Shown here: positions 15,479 through 23,797 of the stretch, in pieces
Position numbering within the stretch: position 1 is the first letter of the stretch
Layout: each line of letters starts with the position of its first letter
Assembly (NCBI RefSeq): GCF_900117455.1
Contig: NZ_FPHO01000002.1
Location: 806,001-870,000, forward strand
Length of the DNA: 64,000 bases
Source: Hyphomicrobium sp. CS1GBMeth3
GTDB lineage: Bacteria > Pseudomonadota > Alphaproteobacteria > Rhizobiales > Hyphomicrobiaceae
Direction of reading: 5' to 3'
Notes under the pieces: generated by a model
Seen by the model: only the letters and a program-made list of their open reading frames with translations
What the model was told of the DNA's origin: nothing
The model's database searches: none
Program-made: the position numbers and the translations under genes

Positions 15479-16714
15479 ATGCTGCGGCGCGTTGCGGTAC
15501 TTCTGATTTTACTCGCTATTTCCGGCGGCGCGCTTTTTGCAGCGCGTCATCTTGGGATCCCGTTGCCGTGGGACTTCGCGGCAACCGACCCGGAACCCCC
15601 GTCAAAAGATCGTGAGGCGTCGCCGGCCAAGGGAGCGGAAGAACCGGCCAAGTCGGCTGCCGAGAAGGCCATCGAGGACACAACGGCCGCGCTGGCGCCG
15701 CAGGAACCTGCACCGGCGCAGCCAGGCAGCGTCTCGATCGACATCTCGCGCATCTCTCCCGACGGCACCTCCGTCATCGCGGGTCATGCCGAGCCGGACA
15801 GCTACGTGACCGTGCTTGAGGAGGGCAAGCCGGCAGGCACCGCCAAGACCGATTCCGGCGGCAACTGGAGCCTCGCAACCGAGCACCGCTTCGCGAGCAC
15901 CGATCCCAAGCTCAGCTATGAGGTGCGCCGCACGCCACCGCCCGAGCCGGCCAAGCCGGATGCGCAGGTCGCCGCCAAAGAGCCCGCCCGCCCGTCACAG
16001 CAGGCGAATGCGGCGGGAGAGGTGATGCGCAAGTTCGAGAGCCTCGTCGAGGAAGCGCGCGAGGAGGCGAAAAAGAACGAGGCGGAGGCGAAGAAGGCCG
16101 AGGAGGAGACCGAGAGGGCCGAGGAGCCAGCGAAGGCGAGTGACGAACTGCAGGAGAGCGCCACCACCGAGGCGCCACGGACGCCGGAGCCTCCCGCCGC
16201 CGCCGTGACGGAAGCGCCTGAACGTGAGCCTGAGGCACGTGAAGAGGTGACGGTCGCGCCGGAGCCGCAGCCGGACCAGCCGAGTGGTGCATCTGACGTC
16301 GAACCGGCGCCATCGGCCGAGGCCAAGGTCGCCCTGGCGCCGCAAGAAAGTGAACCCGTCAAGCAAACCGTAATCCCGGTGCCGATCATGTTCGTCTACA
16401 ACGAGTCACGTCTGACACCCGATGGAGAGCGGGCGGCTGGGTTGCTGCTTGAGTATCTCAAACTCAAGAAGCTGTCGGCGGTAGAGCTCACAGGGCACGC
16501 GGATGAGCGCGGCAGCGATGCCTACAATTTCGATCTCTCGCGCGAGCGGCTCGATGCGGTGGCTGCGCTGCTCAAAGAGGGCGGTTACACCGGCGATCTC
16601 AAACTTACGCCCAAGGGCAAGACGGAACCCTACATGGGCGTCAACCGCTCGGCCTACACGGGAGAAGCGCTTTTCCAGCTCGACCGTCGCGTCGAGTTGC
16701 GCCTCGGCCGCTGA
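15479..16714 (+). CDS. OmpA-domain envelope protein with Ig-like domain
   Basis: A 411-residue protein. The N-terminal hydrophobic segment (RRVAVLLILLAISGGALFAA) is a signal anchor or signal peptide. Then come a Pro/Ala/Glu linker, an Ig-like beta domain of about 65 residues (SVSIDISRISPDGTSVIAGHAEPDS to YEVRR), a Glu/Lys/Ala-rich coiled coil, an acidic linker, and a C-terminal OmpA-like peptidoglycan-binding domain (FVYNESRLTPDGERAAGLL, then LTGHADERGSDAYNFDLSRERLDAV). It probably links the membrane to the cell wall. Two upstream in-frame starts exist (GTG and ATG); I take the ATG with an AAGGT box. Confidence 0.85.
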   Translation: MLRRVAVLLILLAISGGALFAARHLGIPLPWDFAATDPEPPSKDREASPAKGAEEPAKSAAEKAIEDTTAALAPQEPAPAQPGSVSIDISRISPDGTSVIAGHAEPDSYVTVLEEGKPAGTAKTDSGGNWSLATEHRFASTDPKLSYEVRRTPPPEPAKPDAQVAAKEPARPSQQANAAGEVMRKFESLVEEAREEAKKNEAEAKKAEEETERAEEPAKASDELQESATTEAPRTPEPPAAAVTEAPEREPEAREEVTVAPEPQPDQPSGASDVEPAPSAEAKVALAPQESEPVKQTVIPVPIMFVYNESRLTPDGERAAGLLLEYLKLKKLSAVELTGHADERGSDAYNFDLSRERLDAVAALLKEGGYTGDLKLTPKGKTEPYMGVNRSAYTGEALFQLDRRVELRLGR

Positions 16715-16742
16715 TGCGCGTGGTGAAACGCTCGGAAACTGC

Positions 16743-17159
16743 ATGACTTCCTCCGACGCCGCAGGGGCGCGTGCGCTTGCCATCGGCCTCGTCGGCCGCG
16801 CAAGTACGGCCGTGACCGAAGATCTCATCGCGCCCGCCGTCAGGAGCGGACGGGTCGCGGTGTACTCGACGCCCAGTCTCGCCGCACTCATGGAGCAGGC
16901 TGCGGTCGACTGCATCGAAGGACGTCTTGCGCCGGGCGAAGCGAGCCTCGGCGTGCAGGTCGAGATCTGCCACACGGCAGTAACCCCGCTCGGGCTCACG
17001 GTTTCCGCGACCGCGACGCTGACGGAGATCGAAGGACGCAAGCTCACGTTCGAGATCGAGGCGCATGATCCTCACGGGCCCATCGGCAAGGCCGTGCACA
17101 CGCGCATCATCGTCGACGTGGCGCGCTTCTGGAGCAAGCTCACTGCCAAGACGACCTGA
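16743..17159 (+). CDS. FlK-like hot-dog thioesterase
   Basis: A 138-residue protein of the fluoroacetyl-CoA thioesterase (FlK) hot-dog group. Matching elements are VAVYSTPSLAALMEQAAVD (substrate Thr and Glu positions), GEASLGVQVEICHTAVTPLGLTV, the strand LTFEIEAHDPHGPIGKAVHTRIIVD with the catalytic-type His, and the total length. FlK cleaves fluoroacetyl-CoA; most homologues outside Streptomyces have unknown acyl-CoA substrates, so no specific reaction is claimed. It follows the OmpA-domain gene by 28 bases, suggesting one transcript. Confidence 0.85.
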   Translation: MTSSDAAGARALAIGLVGRASTAVTEDLIAPAVRSGRVAVYSTPSLAALMEQAAVDCIEGRLAPGEASLGVQVEICHTAVTPLGLTVSATATLTEIEGRKLTFEIEAHDPHGPIGKAVHTRIIVDVARFWSKLTAKTT

Positions 17160-17181
17160 GACGGCCGCTTCCGCCGGCGAC

Positions 17182-17198
17182 GCGGCGACCGCTTTTTT
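17182..17198 (+). terminator. Short weak terminator candidate
   Basis: GCGG-CGA-CCGC with six T directly after. The stem is only 4 bp, so this is a weak call based mainly on the T-run after the thioesterase gene. Confidence 0.35.
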
Positions 17199-17276
17199 CC
17201 CCACACTGTCCCCTGGGGCTCCCCGCCGCCGCTATTTGCTGCTAAACAAGACAACAACGATACGGGGGAGGACACG

Positions 17277-18164
17277 ATGCGCTTCACGCTGTCGATGCTG
17301 TTCGTTCTGGTTGCGACCGCCGCCCATGCAGGGGAAACGCCGGCGCCGCCCGAGACCTCTGCCCTCCCCGCTCAAAAATCCGCATGCACGAACCCGGATG
17401 CACTCGGTGTCGCCCGCACCGTCGAGATCGACACCACGGGTGGGCCCGGCTTCGGCATGGATCATTACAAGGCGTATGACTTCCTGCAGGACAAGGAAGT
17501 GGTGCTCACCTTCGACGACGGTCCGCAGGCGAAGACAACGCATGCGATCCTTGATGCACTGGATGCCGAATGCACGAAGGCGCTCTTCTTCAGCCTTGGC
17601 AAGATGGCGCTCGGCTTGCCGGAGATCATTCGCGACGTGGCTCAGCGAGGGCATACGGTCGGCACGCACACCTGGTCGCATCAGGACCTGCGCAAGAAGT
17701 CGGAGCAGGACGCCGAGGATGAGATCGAAAAGGGCGTGAGCGCCGTGCGCCGGGCCGTGGGCGGTCCGGTAGCGCCGTTCTTCCGCTATCCGTACCTGCG
17801 CGATTCCCAGGCGACGCTCGCGTACCTCGGCAGCCGCAACATCGCCATGTTCTCTACCGACGTCGACAGCTTCGATTTCAAGCGCCAGTCGCCTGAGAAG
17901 CTCGTCGAGACGACCATGAAAAAAGTGGAAAAGCGCGGTAAGGGCATCATCCTGATGCATGACATCCAGCCGACCACCGCCAAGGCCCTGCCGGCGCTGC
18001 TCACGACCCTCAAGAAGGGCGGCTACAAGGTCGTGCACATTAAGGCCAAGGACGCCGTCAAGACGCTCGCCGAGTATGACGCCCTGATCGAAAAGGACGT
18101 CAAGGGCTTGCCCGCCGCTGGCAGCGAGCGGCCGATGTCGAGCGTCGTGCGCACGGTGCCTTAG
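17277..18164 (+). CDS. Exported polysaccharide deacetylase (NodB homology)
   Basis: A 295-residue periplasmic carbohydrate esterase family 4 protein. A signal peptide (to about AAHAG) precedes the NodB domain with all main motifs: TFDDGPQ (catalytic Asp and metal Asp), GHTVGTHTWSHQDL (metal His pair), PFFRYPYLRD (R-P/Y motif), STDVDSFDF, and ILMHDIQ (catalytic His). Such enzymes remove acetyl groups from peptidoglycan or another GlcNAc-containing polymer; the substrate here is not determined. It sits in the envelope gene block. There is a GGGGAGG box before the ATG. Confidence 0.93.
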   Translation: MRFTLSMLFVLVATAAHAGETPAPPETSALPAQKSACTNPDALGVARTVEIDTTGGPGFGMDHYKAYDFLQDKEVVLTFDDGPQAKTTHAILDALDAECTKALFFSLGKMALGLPEIIRDVAQRGHTVGTHTWSHQDLRKKSEQDAEDEIEKGVSAVRRAVGGPVAPFFRYPYLRDSQATLAYLGSRNIAMFSTDVDSFDFKRQSPEKLVETTMKKVEKRGKGIILMHDIQPTTAKALPALLTTLKKGGYKVVHIKAKDAVKTLAEYDALIEKDVKGLPAAGSERPMSSVVRTVP

Positions 18165-18303
18165 GAGCAAGGGCCCGAAGCACGGCCCTCAGGGAGGTGC
18201 GGCCTAGTCGGGCCTGAATAAGCCCCAAAAAAGAAATGCCGTTTCCGAACCTTCGTCGCTAAACTCCCTAAAAACGCCCCAAATTGGGCTTGAGTGAGTT
18301 GCG

Positions 18304-19710
18304 ATGACCATGATCCGAATTGCCCGACTGGCCTCCATGGGGCTCGCGTTTGCGCTTGCGCTAGCAACGCTCCCGGCCCGTGCCGAGACCTGCACTGCCG
18401 ACAGCTTCGGCGATGCCGTCGATGGGTCGGCTGCGGAGCTGCGTGCCTTCAGCGCCGAGACGCAACCCAAGCTCAGGGCAAAGCTGCAGGCACTGCGCGA
18501 CAACAAGGGCTGGACAGACGCCGACTACGAAACGAAGGGGCTCAAGCTCGTCCATGACGCGCAACTCGATGCTTACGATGCCCAAGCCGGAGAGCTCTTG
18601 AGCAAGATCGACTCGCTCGGCAGCCCGGAGACGAGCGGCGAGGAAGCGAGCACCGACTGTTCCAGCCTTTCCGAGCTCAAAACGGCCTCAAGCGATCTGA
18701 TGGCGGTGATGCGCGCCAAGTCTGTCTACCTCATCGAGAAGATCGACCGCGAGATCGCCAGGAGCGGCCCCGCGAAGCCTGCGGAGGTCGCAAAGCTCGA
18801 GCCCGAACCGGCTCCGACGACGACGCCAGTCGCGGAGCCCAAGGCGGTCGAGCCCGAGGTCACCGAACCAAAAGTCACGGAGCCAAAGGCCGCCGAGCCG
18901 AAAGTCGCCGAAGCCGAACCGCTGCCTGACCTGTCGCCGTTGCGCCGGACGCAGCCGGCTCAGAAAGATTTTCCGCCGCCGGTCACGGAGCCGACACCTG
19001 CGCCTGAGCCGCCGCCGCAAGCCGCAGCGCCCGAAGAGCCCTCAACCCACGATGATCGCACGTCGAGCTGGAGCACGACCACGGCGCAGGCCGTCATTCC
19101 GCCGCCCATCGTGCGCGAGCCGCAGGCCGATGCACCGCCGCCCAACTACGACGCCCCACCGCCCGGCACGCCATACGAGTTGCCGCCGGCCGAAGGGGAA
19201 GAAGGGGCAGCGTTCGACGCCGAAGGCGGGGGCTACAGCATCGACGAGATCCGAGAAGCCTCTCGTGGCTTCTTCGGCACCATTTCCACCTCTCTTGCCA
19301 GCGTCATCGAGTACACGTTCCAGAAGGCCGGGCGGCCAACCGCATATGTTCTCGGCACCGAAGGCGGCGGCGCGATACTGGCGGGCCTGCGGTACGGCGA
19401 AGGCACAATGTATCTGCGCTCGGGCGGCAGCCAGAAAGTCTACTGGCACGGTCCTTCGATCGGCTACGATGTTGGCGGCGCGGGCTCGCGTACGCTGTTC
19501 CTAATCTACAATCTACACGAGCCGGATGCCGTGTTCCGGCGCTTCACCGGCGTCGATGGCTCGGCCTATCTCGTGGGTGGTGTCGGCGTGACGCTGCTGC
19601 AGGGCGGCGACGTCACCATGGCGCCGATCCGCTCGGGGCTCGGGCTCAGGATCGGCGCGAGCATCGGCTATGTCCGCTTTTCGCCGCGACCGACCTGGAA
19701 CCCATTCTGA
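18304..19710 (+). CDS. EipA (DUF1134) domain protein with long N-terminal extension
   Basis: A 468-residue exported protein. After the signal peptide (to about PARAE) there is a helical Cys-containing part of about 130 residues, then a Pro/Glu/Ala linker with a repeated EPK-V/A-TEPK-like unit, then from about residue 308 a complete DUF1134 domain (GFFGTISTSLASVIEYTFQKAGRPTAYV, GAILAGLRYGEGTMYL, WHGPSIGYDVGG, SAYLVGGVGVTLLQ). DUF1134 is the domain of EipA, a periplasmic protein needed for envelope integrity in Brucella and Caulobacter. EipA itself is about 200 residues, so the first 300 residues here are additional. It lies between a deacetylase and L,D-transpeptidases. Confidence 0.88.
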   Translation: MTMIRIARLASMGLAFALALATLPARAETCTADSFGDAVDGSAAELRAFSAETQPKLRAKLQALRDNKGWTDADYETKGLKLVHDAQLDAYDAQAGELLSKIDSLGSPETSGEEASTDCSSLSELKTASSDLMAVMRAKSVYLIEKIDREIARSGPAKPAEVAKLEPEPAPTTTPVAEPKAVEPEVTEPKVTEPKAAEPKVAEAEPLPDLSPLRRTQPAQKDFPPPVTEPTPAPEPPPQAAAPEEPSTHDDRTSSWSTTTAQAVIPPPIVREPQADAPPPNYDAPPPGTPYELPPAEGEEGAAFDAEGGGYSIDEIREASRGFFGTISTSLASVIEYTFQKAGRPTAYVLGTEGGGAILAGLRYGEGTMYLRSGGSQKVYWHGPSIGYDVGGAGSRTLFLIYNLHEPDAVFRRFTGVDGSAYLVGGVGVTLLQGGDVTMAPIRSGLGLRIGASIGYVRFSPRPTWNPF

Positions 19711-19729
19711 CGTCTGACGCGACCCGGGG

Positions 19730-20695
19730 TCAGAAGCCGTAGCCGTAGGGATAGCGCGGCGGGCGGGCCGGAGCCGCGTAGCGGCGGCGCGGACGCGGCC
19801 GATCATAATAGTAATCGTCATAGGCATAGCGGCGACTGTAATAGTTCGGCGGCAAGTAGCGGTACGCGCGTGCGCTACGCGGCAGCCGTTGCGTTTCCTC
19901 GTAGTCATCGTCGTAATAGTCATCGCCATAGCGGTCGCGCGAGGACGGCGCGTCGGCCACCTCGTCATCCATGTAGCCGCCCGGCTTGCCGTGGACGACG
20001 ATCTCAGTGCGGTCCTTGCCGTGGCTGCTCACGAGTTTGTAGAGCGCAGCGGCATTTTTCGGCGCGAGGCGAACGCATCCGTGCGAAGCAGGGCGCCCCA
20101 GCGCGCCAGTGTCGTATGTGCCGTGGATCGCCACGCCCTTGTGAAAGAAGATCGCATGCGGCATGGGCGCCAGGTCGTACTGGCGCGAGTACCACATCTT
20201 GGCCATCCAGGTGGGGCGGTAGGTGCCAGTCGGCGTGCGGTAGCCGTAGCGGGCGCTGGACATCCGCCAGGTGTGGCGCTTCTCGCCCTCCTCCGACACG
20301 GTCATGATCTGTCGCGTGAGATCGATGTCGATGGCGAGCGTCGGCTCGGGCAGCGGCACCGGCTCCGATTTCTTCGCCTGAGGATCACCTTTGTCTGCTG
20401 CGGTCTTGGTGTCCGGCTGCTTCGCGGGCTCGTCCTTCGGCGCGTCTGCTCCCTTCACCGGAGCTGGAGCGGTCGCGGGCTGTTTTTGCGGCGCGGGAGA
20501 GACCTTGAGCTCGGTCCCGGCGGCAGGTGCTGCGTCCGGCGCCTTGTTGATGACGGTCACCGTCGGGACCGCGTTTTGGGCGCCCGTGTTCTCGGGCTCG
20601 TTCCCGGCCGCCATTGCGGCCGATCCGGCCATGAGCAACGCCATGACAAGGGAAATCAGCGCTTCAGCCCGTATCGCAAAGTCCCAACGCATCAC
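19730..20695 (-). CDS. L,D-transpeptidase (YkuD domain), first of a pair
   Basis: A 321-residue periplasmic peptidoglycan cross-linking enzyme. It has a signal peptide, a Pro/Ala/Lys linker of about 95 residues, then a YkuD domain (LAIDIDLTRQIMTVSEEGE, TPTGTYRPTWMAKMWYS, AIFFHKGVAIHGT, and the active-site GRPASHGCVRLAP with the catalytic Cys). The C-terminal tail of about 75 residues is unusual, very rich in Tyr, Asp, Arg and Pro (for example YGDDYYDDDY and YYDRPRPRRRY), and may bind the wall or outer membrane. It lies 84 bases from the second L,D-transpeptidase gene on the same strand. Confidence 0.92.
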   Translation of the reverse strand: MMRWDFAIRAEALISLVMALLMAGSAAMAAGNEPENTGAQNAVPTVTVINKAPDAAPAAGTELKVSPAPQKQPATAPAPVKGADAPKDEPAKQPDTKTAADKGDPQAKKSEPVPLPEPTLAIDIDLTRQIMTVSEEGEKRHTWRMSSARYGYRTPTGTYRPTWMAKMWYSRQYDLAPMPHAIFFHKGVAIHGTYDTGALGRPASHGCVRLAPKNAAALYKLVSSHGKDRTEIVVHGKPGGYMDDEVADAPSSRDRYGDDYYDDDYEETQRLPRSARAYRYLPPNYYSRRYAYDDYYYDRPRPRRRYAAPARPPRYPYGYGF

Positions 20696-20779
20696 CGCAC
20701 CTCGGGGATAGGCGTGACCACAACCCGATAACCTGTACGATTAACGCCGAAATTTGGCATGGGCGGGTCAACTAATGGG

Positions 20780-21220
20780 CTAATGCGTGATCGTAATCCG
20801 CGTGCTCCCAGGCCCGTGCGAGCTGACCAAAGAGAAGAATTTGCGGGCATGGGACGGGGCGAGACGCACGCATCCGTGCGAAGCCGGGCGCCCCAAGTGG
20901 CGCGTCTCGACGGTGGCGTGGATGGCGTAGCCGCCGCTGTAGAAGACGGCGTAGTGCATCGGTGCGTTGTTGAACTTGGTCGAGTACCAGCGCCGCTCGA
21001 GGCGCTGCGGCCGGAACGTGCCCGAAGGCGTTGCGTAGCGGCCGCGTCCCGTCGAGACGGGCCAGCTGTAATAGTGGACGCCCCGGACGTAGACATCCAT
21101 CGTCTGCCCGCTCTTGCTGATAGGGGCGTGGACGCTGGCATAAGTTGTAGCGGGGACAATGGACGTGGCGATGGCGAGCGCAATCGCAAACAGGACGGGC
21201 GCAAACAGGACGGGGCGCAT
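20780..21220 (-). CDS. L,D-transpeptidase (YkuD domain), second of a pair
   Basis: A 146-residue short version of its neighbour: a signal peptide (MRPVLFAPVLFAIALAIA) and then almost only the YkuD domain (MDVYVRGVHYYSWPVSTGRG, TPSGTFRPQRLERRWYSTKF, AVFYSGGYAIHAT, GRPASHGCVRLAP). The catalytic Cys and His are present. The start is moved inward by 50 residues because the upstream frame has no signal peptide. Within the signal peptide, RPVLFAPVLF reflects a short tandem duplication in the DNA. It is followed on the same strand by the longer L,D-transpeptidase. Confidence 0.9.
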   Translation of the reverse strand: MRPVLFAPVLFAIALAIATSIVPATTYASVHAPISKSGQTMDVYVRGVHYYSWPVSTGRGRYATPSGTFRPQRLERRWYSTKFNNAPMHYAVFYSGGYAIHATVETRHLGRPASHGCVRLAPSHARKFFSLVSSHGPGSTRITITH

Positions 21221-21374
21221 CTCGTAACTCCAGACAATCGAAAAGCGCGGGCCCGGATGGATTGGGCGTGCTTCCCATTGCTGGAAGCACGCCGGGCCCA
21301 GCCTCATGAAGCATATATCCGTTATAAGAGTGTTGCGCGGCGAACCCCTCGGGGGTTGGGACCGAGGCATTTCC

Positions 21375-23048
21375 TCAGTTGAAGAGGAGCTCGAACAGCG
21401 TCTTCGGCTTCCTCTTTACGCGCTTCGGCGGTGCCGAGTAACCGCCCGATCCGGCAACTTCCTTGGTGCGGCTGATGCGCAAGTCCACCTCATCCGTCAC
21501 GCCGTCGACACTTGCCACCGTGACCTTACCGCTTTCCCACGTCCACTTGGCGGTCTTGTCGCCCTGCTTGTGGGGCGCGATGGTGATCACCTTGCTGGTT
21601 TCGAGATCGAGCACGGCGATGAACTCGGTGGCCTCCGGCCCACGGCGTCCGGCGACCTTGCCGGCGGAAAAACGCAGCGTGCCGATGCCGGTGAACGGCT
21701 CCCGCTTCAGCTGCCACTCGAGCAGCTTGGGCTCACCCTCGCCCATCATCTCGAGCGGGACCGAAAGCCGCGGATAGCGATCGTCTACGGCGAAGAACTC
21801 GGGCCCTCTGGCGACGACGCGCCAGGTTTCGATGCCGGCGCCCGCGACTTCCGTCTCCAGAGTTTGCGAAGGCGCTGCGCCGAGGCGGGCAAGCGAGTCA
21901 CGCGCGTCGCGATAGCCCGGCCGGAGGCTCTGCGCCTTCTTGAGATCGGCGATGGCCTGCTGGGTCTGGCCCTGGGCCTCCTCGATCTCGGCCTTCACCC
22001 AATAGACTTCCGGAGCCTCGGGGCTAAGCTTCTGTGCGACTTCGACGTCGCGCAGCGCAACGTCGATCTGGTCGTTCTGCTTATAGGCATACGCACGATA
22101 GGCGAAGGCGAGGCCGGAGCGCGGGTCGACCTCGATGGCTTTGTTGAGATCGCCGAACGCCTCGTCGACGGCCTCGACGAGCACGTGCGCGAAGCCCCGC
22201 TCGGCGAAGGCATCAGCGTTCTTGGGATCGAGCTCCGTCGCCTTGGTGAAGTCCTTGATGGCAGACGCCGTGTTGCGCATCGCGAGGTAGGCGCGCCCGC
22301 GCAGCACGTAGCTCTCGGCGTGGTTGACGTCGAAGGCGATGGAGCGCGAAAGGTCCTCGATCGCCTCGTCGTAATTCTCGACCGCGAGCTTGGCCTCGGC
22401 CATGTTGCGATAGCCCGCAGCGAAGCGCGCGTCGGCCTTCACGGCGCGCGAAAAATCGCGGATGGCCGCGTGCGGGCGTTGGCGCGAAAGGTGGGCAAGG
22501 CCACGGCCGCTGAGCGGAGCGGGATTGGATGGCAGAAGCCTCACCGAGTGCGTGTAATCCTGGATCGCATCATCGACATGGCCGAGGCGCATGTAGGCGC
22601 CGGCGCGGTTGTTATAGGCAGCGGCGTAGCCCGGCGCGAGCACGAGCGCGCGGTCAAAGTCCTTGATCGCCTCCTGCGGCAGACCGAGGGACAGCAAGAG
22701 ATTGCCTCGGTTGTTGTAGACGGCGGCGAACTCCGGGAAGAGTTGCGCGGCGAGATTGAAGTCCTCGAAGGCTTGCCGTGTCTGGCCGAGCTTGATGTTG
22801 GCGACGCCGCGATCGTTCAGGATGGCGGCGCGCCGGTCGTTCGACAGAGCCGGATCCTTGAGGGCCTCTGTATAGTTCAGCACCGCGGCCTGGGCTTCAC
22901 CGCGCACCAGCGCGCCAGCCCCCTCCTCCGCGATCTGAGCAGGCTCCGACGGCGCCGCGTGCGCCGGCGTGCGCGCGCACGCGGCCTGAAGCGCGAGCGC
23001 AAGAGCGATCCCGGCGGGGACAGAACGGACGGAACGCAGACGGGTCAT
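21375..23048 (-). CDS. Exported TPR-repeat protein
   Basis: A 557-residue protein with a signal peptide (to about AHAAP) and about ten consecutive TPR units between residues 40 and 385, most with the classical pattern (for example NNRGNLLLSLGLPQEAIKDFDRALVLAPGY). The last 170 residues form a separate, beta-rich domain of unknown type (ETWRVVARGPEFFAVDDRYPRLSVPLEMMGEGE and so on), and the chain ends KPKTLFELLFN. The TPR array suggests a periplasmic scaffold. The neighbouring L,D-transpeptidases on the same strand point to cell-wall work, by context only. Confidence 0.88.
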   Translation of the reverse strand: MTRLRSVRSVPAGIALALALQAACARTPAHAAPSEPAQIAEEGAGALVRGEAQAAVLNYTEALKDPALSNDRRAAILNDRGVANIKLGQTRQAFEDFNLAAQLFPEFAAVYNNRGNLLLSLGLPQEAIKDFDRALVLAPGYAAAYNNRAGAYMRLGHVDDAIQDYTHSVRLLPSNPAPLSGRGLAHLSRQRPHAAIRDFSRAVKADARFAAGYRNMAEAKLAVENYDEAIEDLSRSIAFDVNHAESYVLRGRAYLAMRNTASAIKDFTKATELDPKNADAFAERGFAHVLVEAVDEAFGDLNKAIEVDPRSGLAFAYRAYAYKQNDQIDVALRDVEVAQKLSPEAPEVYWVKAEIEEAQGQTQQAIADLKKAQSLRPGYRDARDSLARLGAAPSQTLETEVAGAGIETWRVVARGPEFFAVDDRYPRLSVPLEMMGEGEPKLLEWQLKREPFTGIGTLRFSAGKVAGRRGPEATEFIAVLDLETSKVITIAPHKQGDKTAKWTWESGKVTVASVDGVTDEVDLRISRTKEVAGSGGYSAPPKRVKRKPKTLFELLFN

Positions 23049-23215
23049 TGAGCCTCTTGGCCACTCACGGGATCGCCATGGTAGACTGGCGACGGCGCCG
23101 AATCTTCCCCTGAATCTGGCTTGCGGGTCAATAACGGCGGATTGTGGCCGGGCGAGGTTTGCGGACGCCGGTGGCGGCGCGTGAGGCGCGGATATACGCA
23201 GGGCTTTCCGACGCG

Positions 23216-23797
23216 ATGAACCTCTGGCTGCGCCTCATCTGGTTGTTTGTGACATCCCGCTTCCGCCCGCGCCTCGAATTGCCGGGCGACGCCTCGGAGC
23301 TGACGTTGCGCGTGCTGTTGAATGATCTCGACATCAGCCTGCACATGAACAACGGGCGCTACCTCGCGATCATGGATCTCGGGCGCTTGGACCTGCTCTT
23401 ACGCAGTCCGCTCGGGAGGGCCGTGTGGCAGCACGGCTGGACGCCGGTTGCCAGCGCGGTGTTGATCCGATTCCGGCGCGAGCTTCGCTCCTTTGCGCGC
23501 TATCGGCTTGAAACGCGCGTCGTCGCGTGGGGTGCGGATAGCGTGCTGATCGCGCAAACCTTCGTGTTCGCGGATGGGGCTCACAAAGGGCAAACGGCGG
23601 CGCGTGCGCTGGTCAAGGGCGGCCTCTACGACCGCAAGGCGCGCCGCTATGTGCCGATGGCGGAGCTTATGCGATTAGTCGGCGTTTCCGGCGACAGTCC
23701 GCCGCCGTCGGCCGAGACCGAGGCGTTTCTCGCGGCCGACGGCGCCATGCGCGAGGCGAGCCGCACGCGCAGTCCGGACTCGGACGAAAACTTCTAG
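23216..23797 (+). CDS. Hot-dog thioesterase (THEM6/4HBT-like)
   Basis: A 193-residue protein of the acyl-CoA thioesterase superfamily. The conserved N-terminal element LNDLDISLHMNNGRYLAIMDLGRLDLL matches the 4-hydroxybenzoyl-CoA thioesterase-like/THEM6 type, with the Asp-Asn motif, and the following strands (VASAVLIRFRRELRSFARYRLETRVVAW) complete the fold. The substrate is unknown, probably a fatty or aromatic acyl-CoA. I start at MNLWLRLIW, since the upstream frame is Arg-rich. Its TAG stop interlocks with the stop of the convergent nnrD gene. Confidence 0.85.
   Translation: MNLWLRLIWLFVTSRFRPRLELPGDASELTLRVLLNDLDISLHMNNGRYLAIMDLGRLDLLLRSPLGRAVWQHGWTPVASAVLIRFRRELRSFARYRLETRVVAWGADSVLIAQTFVFADGAHKGQTAARALVKGGLYDRKARRYVPMAELMRLVGVSGDSPPPSAETEAFLAADGAMREASRTRSPDSDENF

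Noticed and set aside
21190..21220. Tandem duplication of about 15 bases in an L,D-transpeptidase signal peptide
   Set aside because: It only doubles a few signal-peptide residues (PVLFA) and is likely neutral slippage.
21306..23051. Long open frame antisense to the TPR gene
   Set aside because: It mirrors the TPR gene almost end to end and has the Arg/Gly/His/Asp-rich composition of an antisense GC-rich frame. The TPR repeats prove the other strand.
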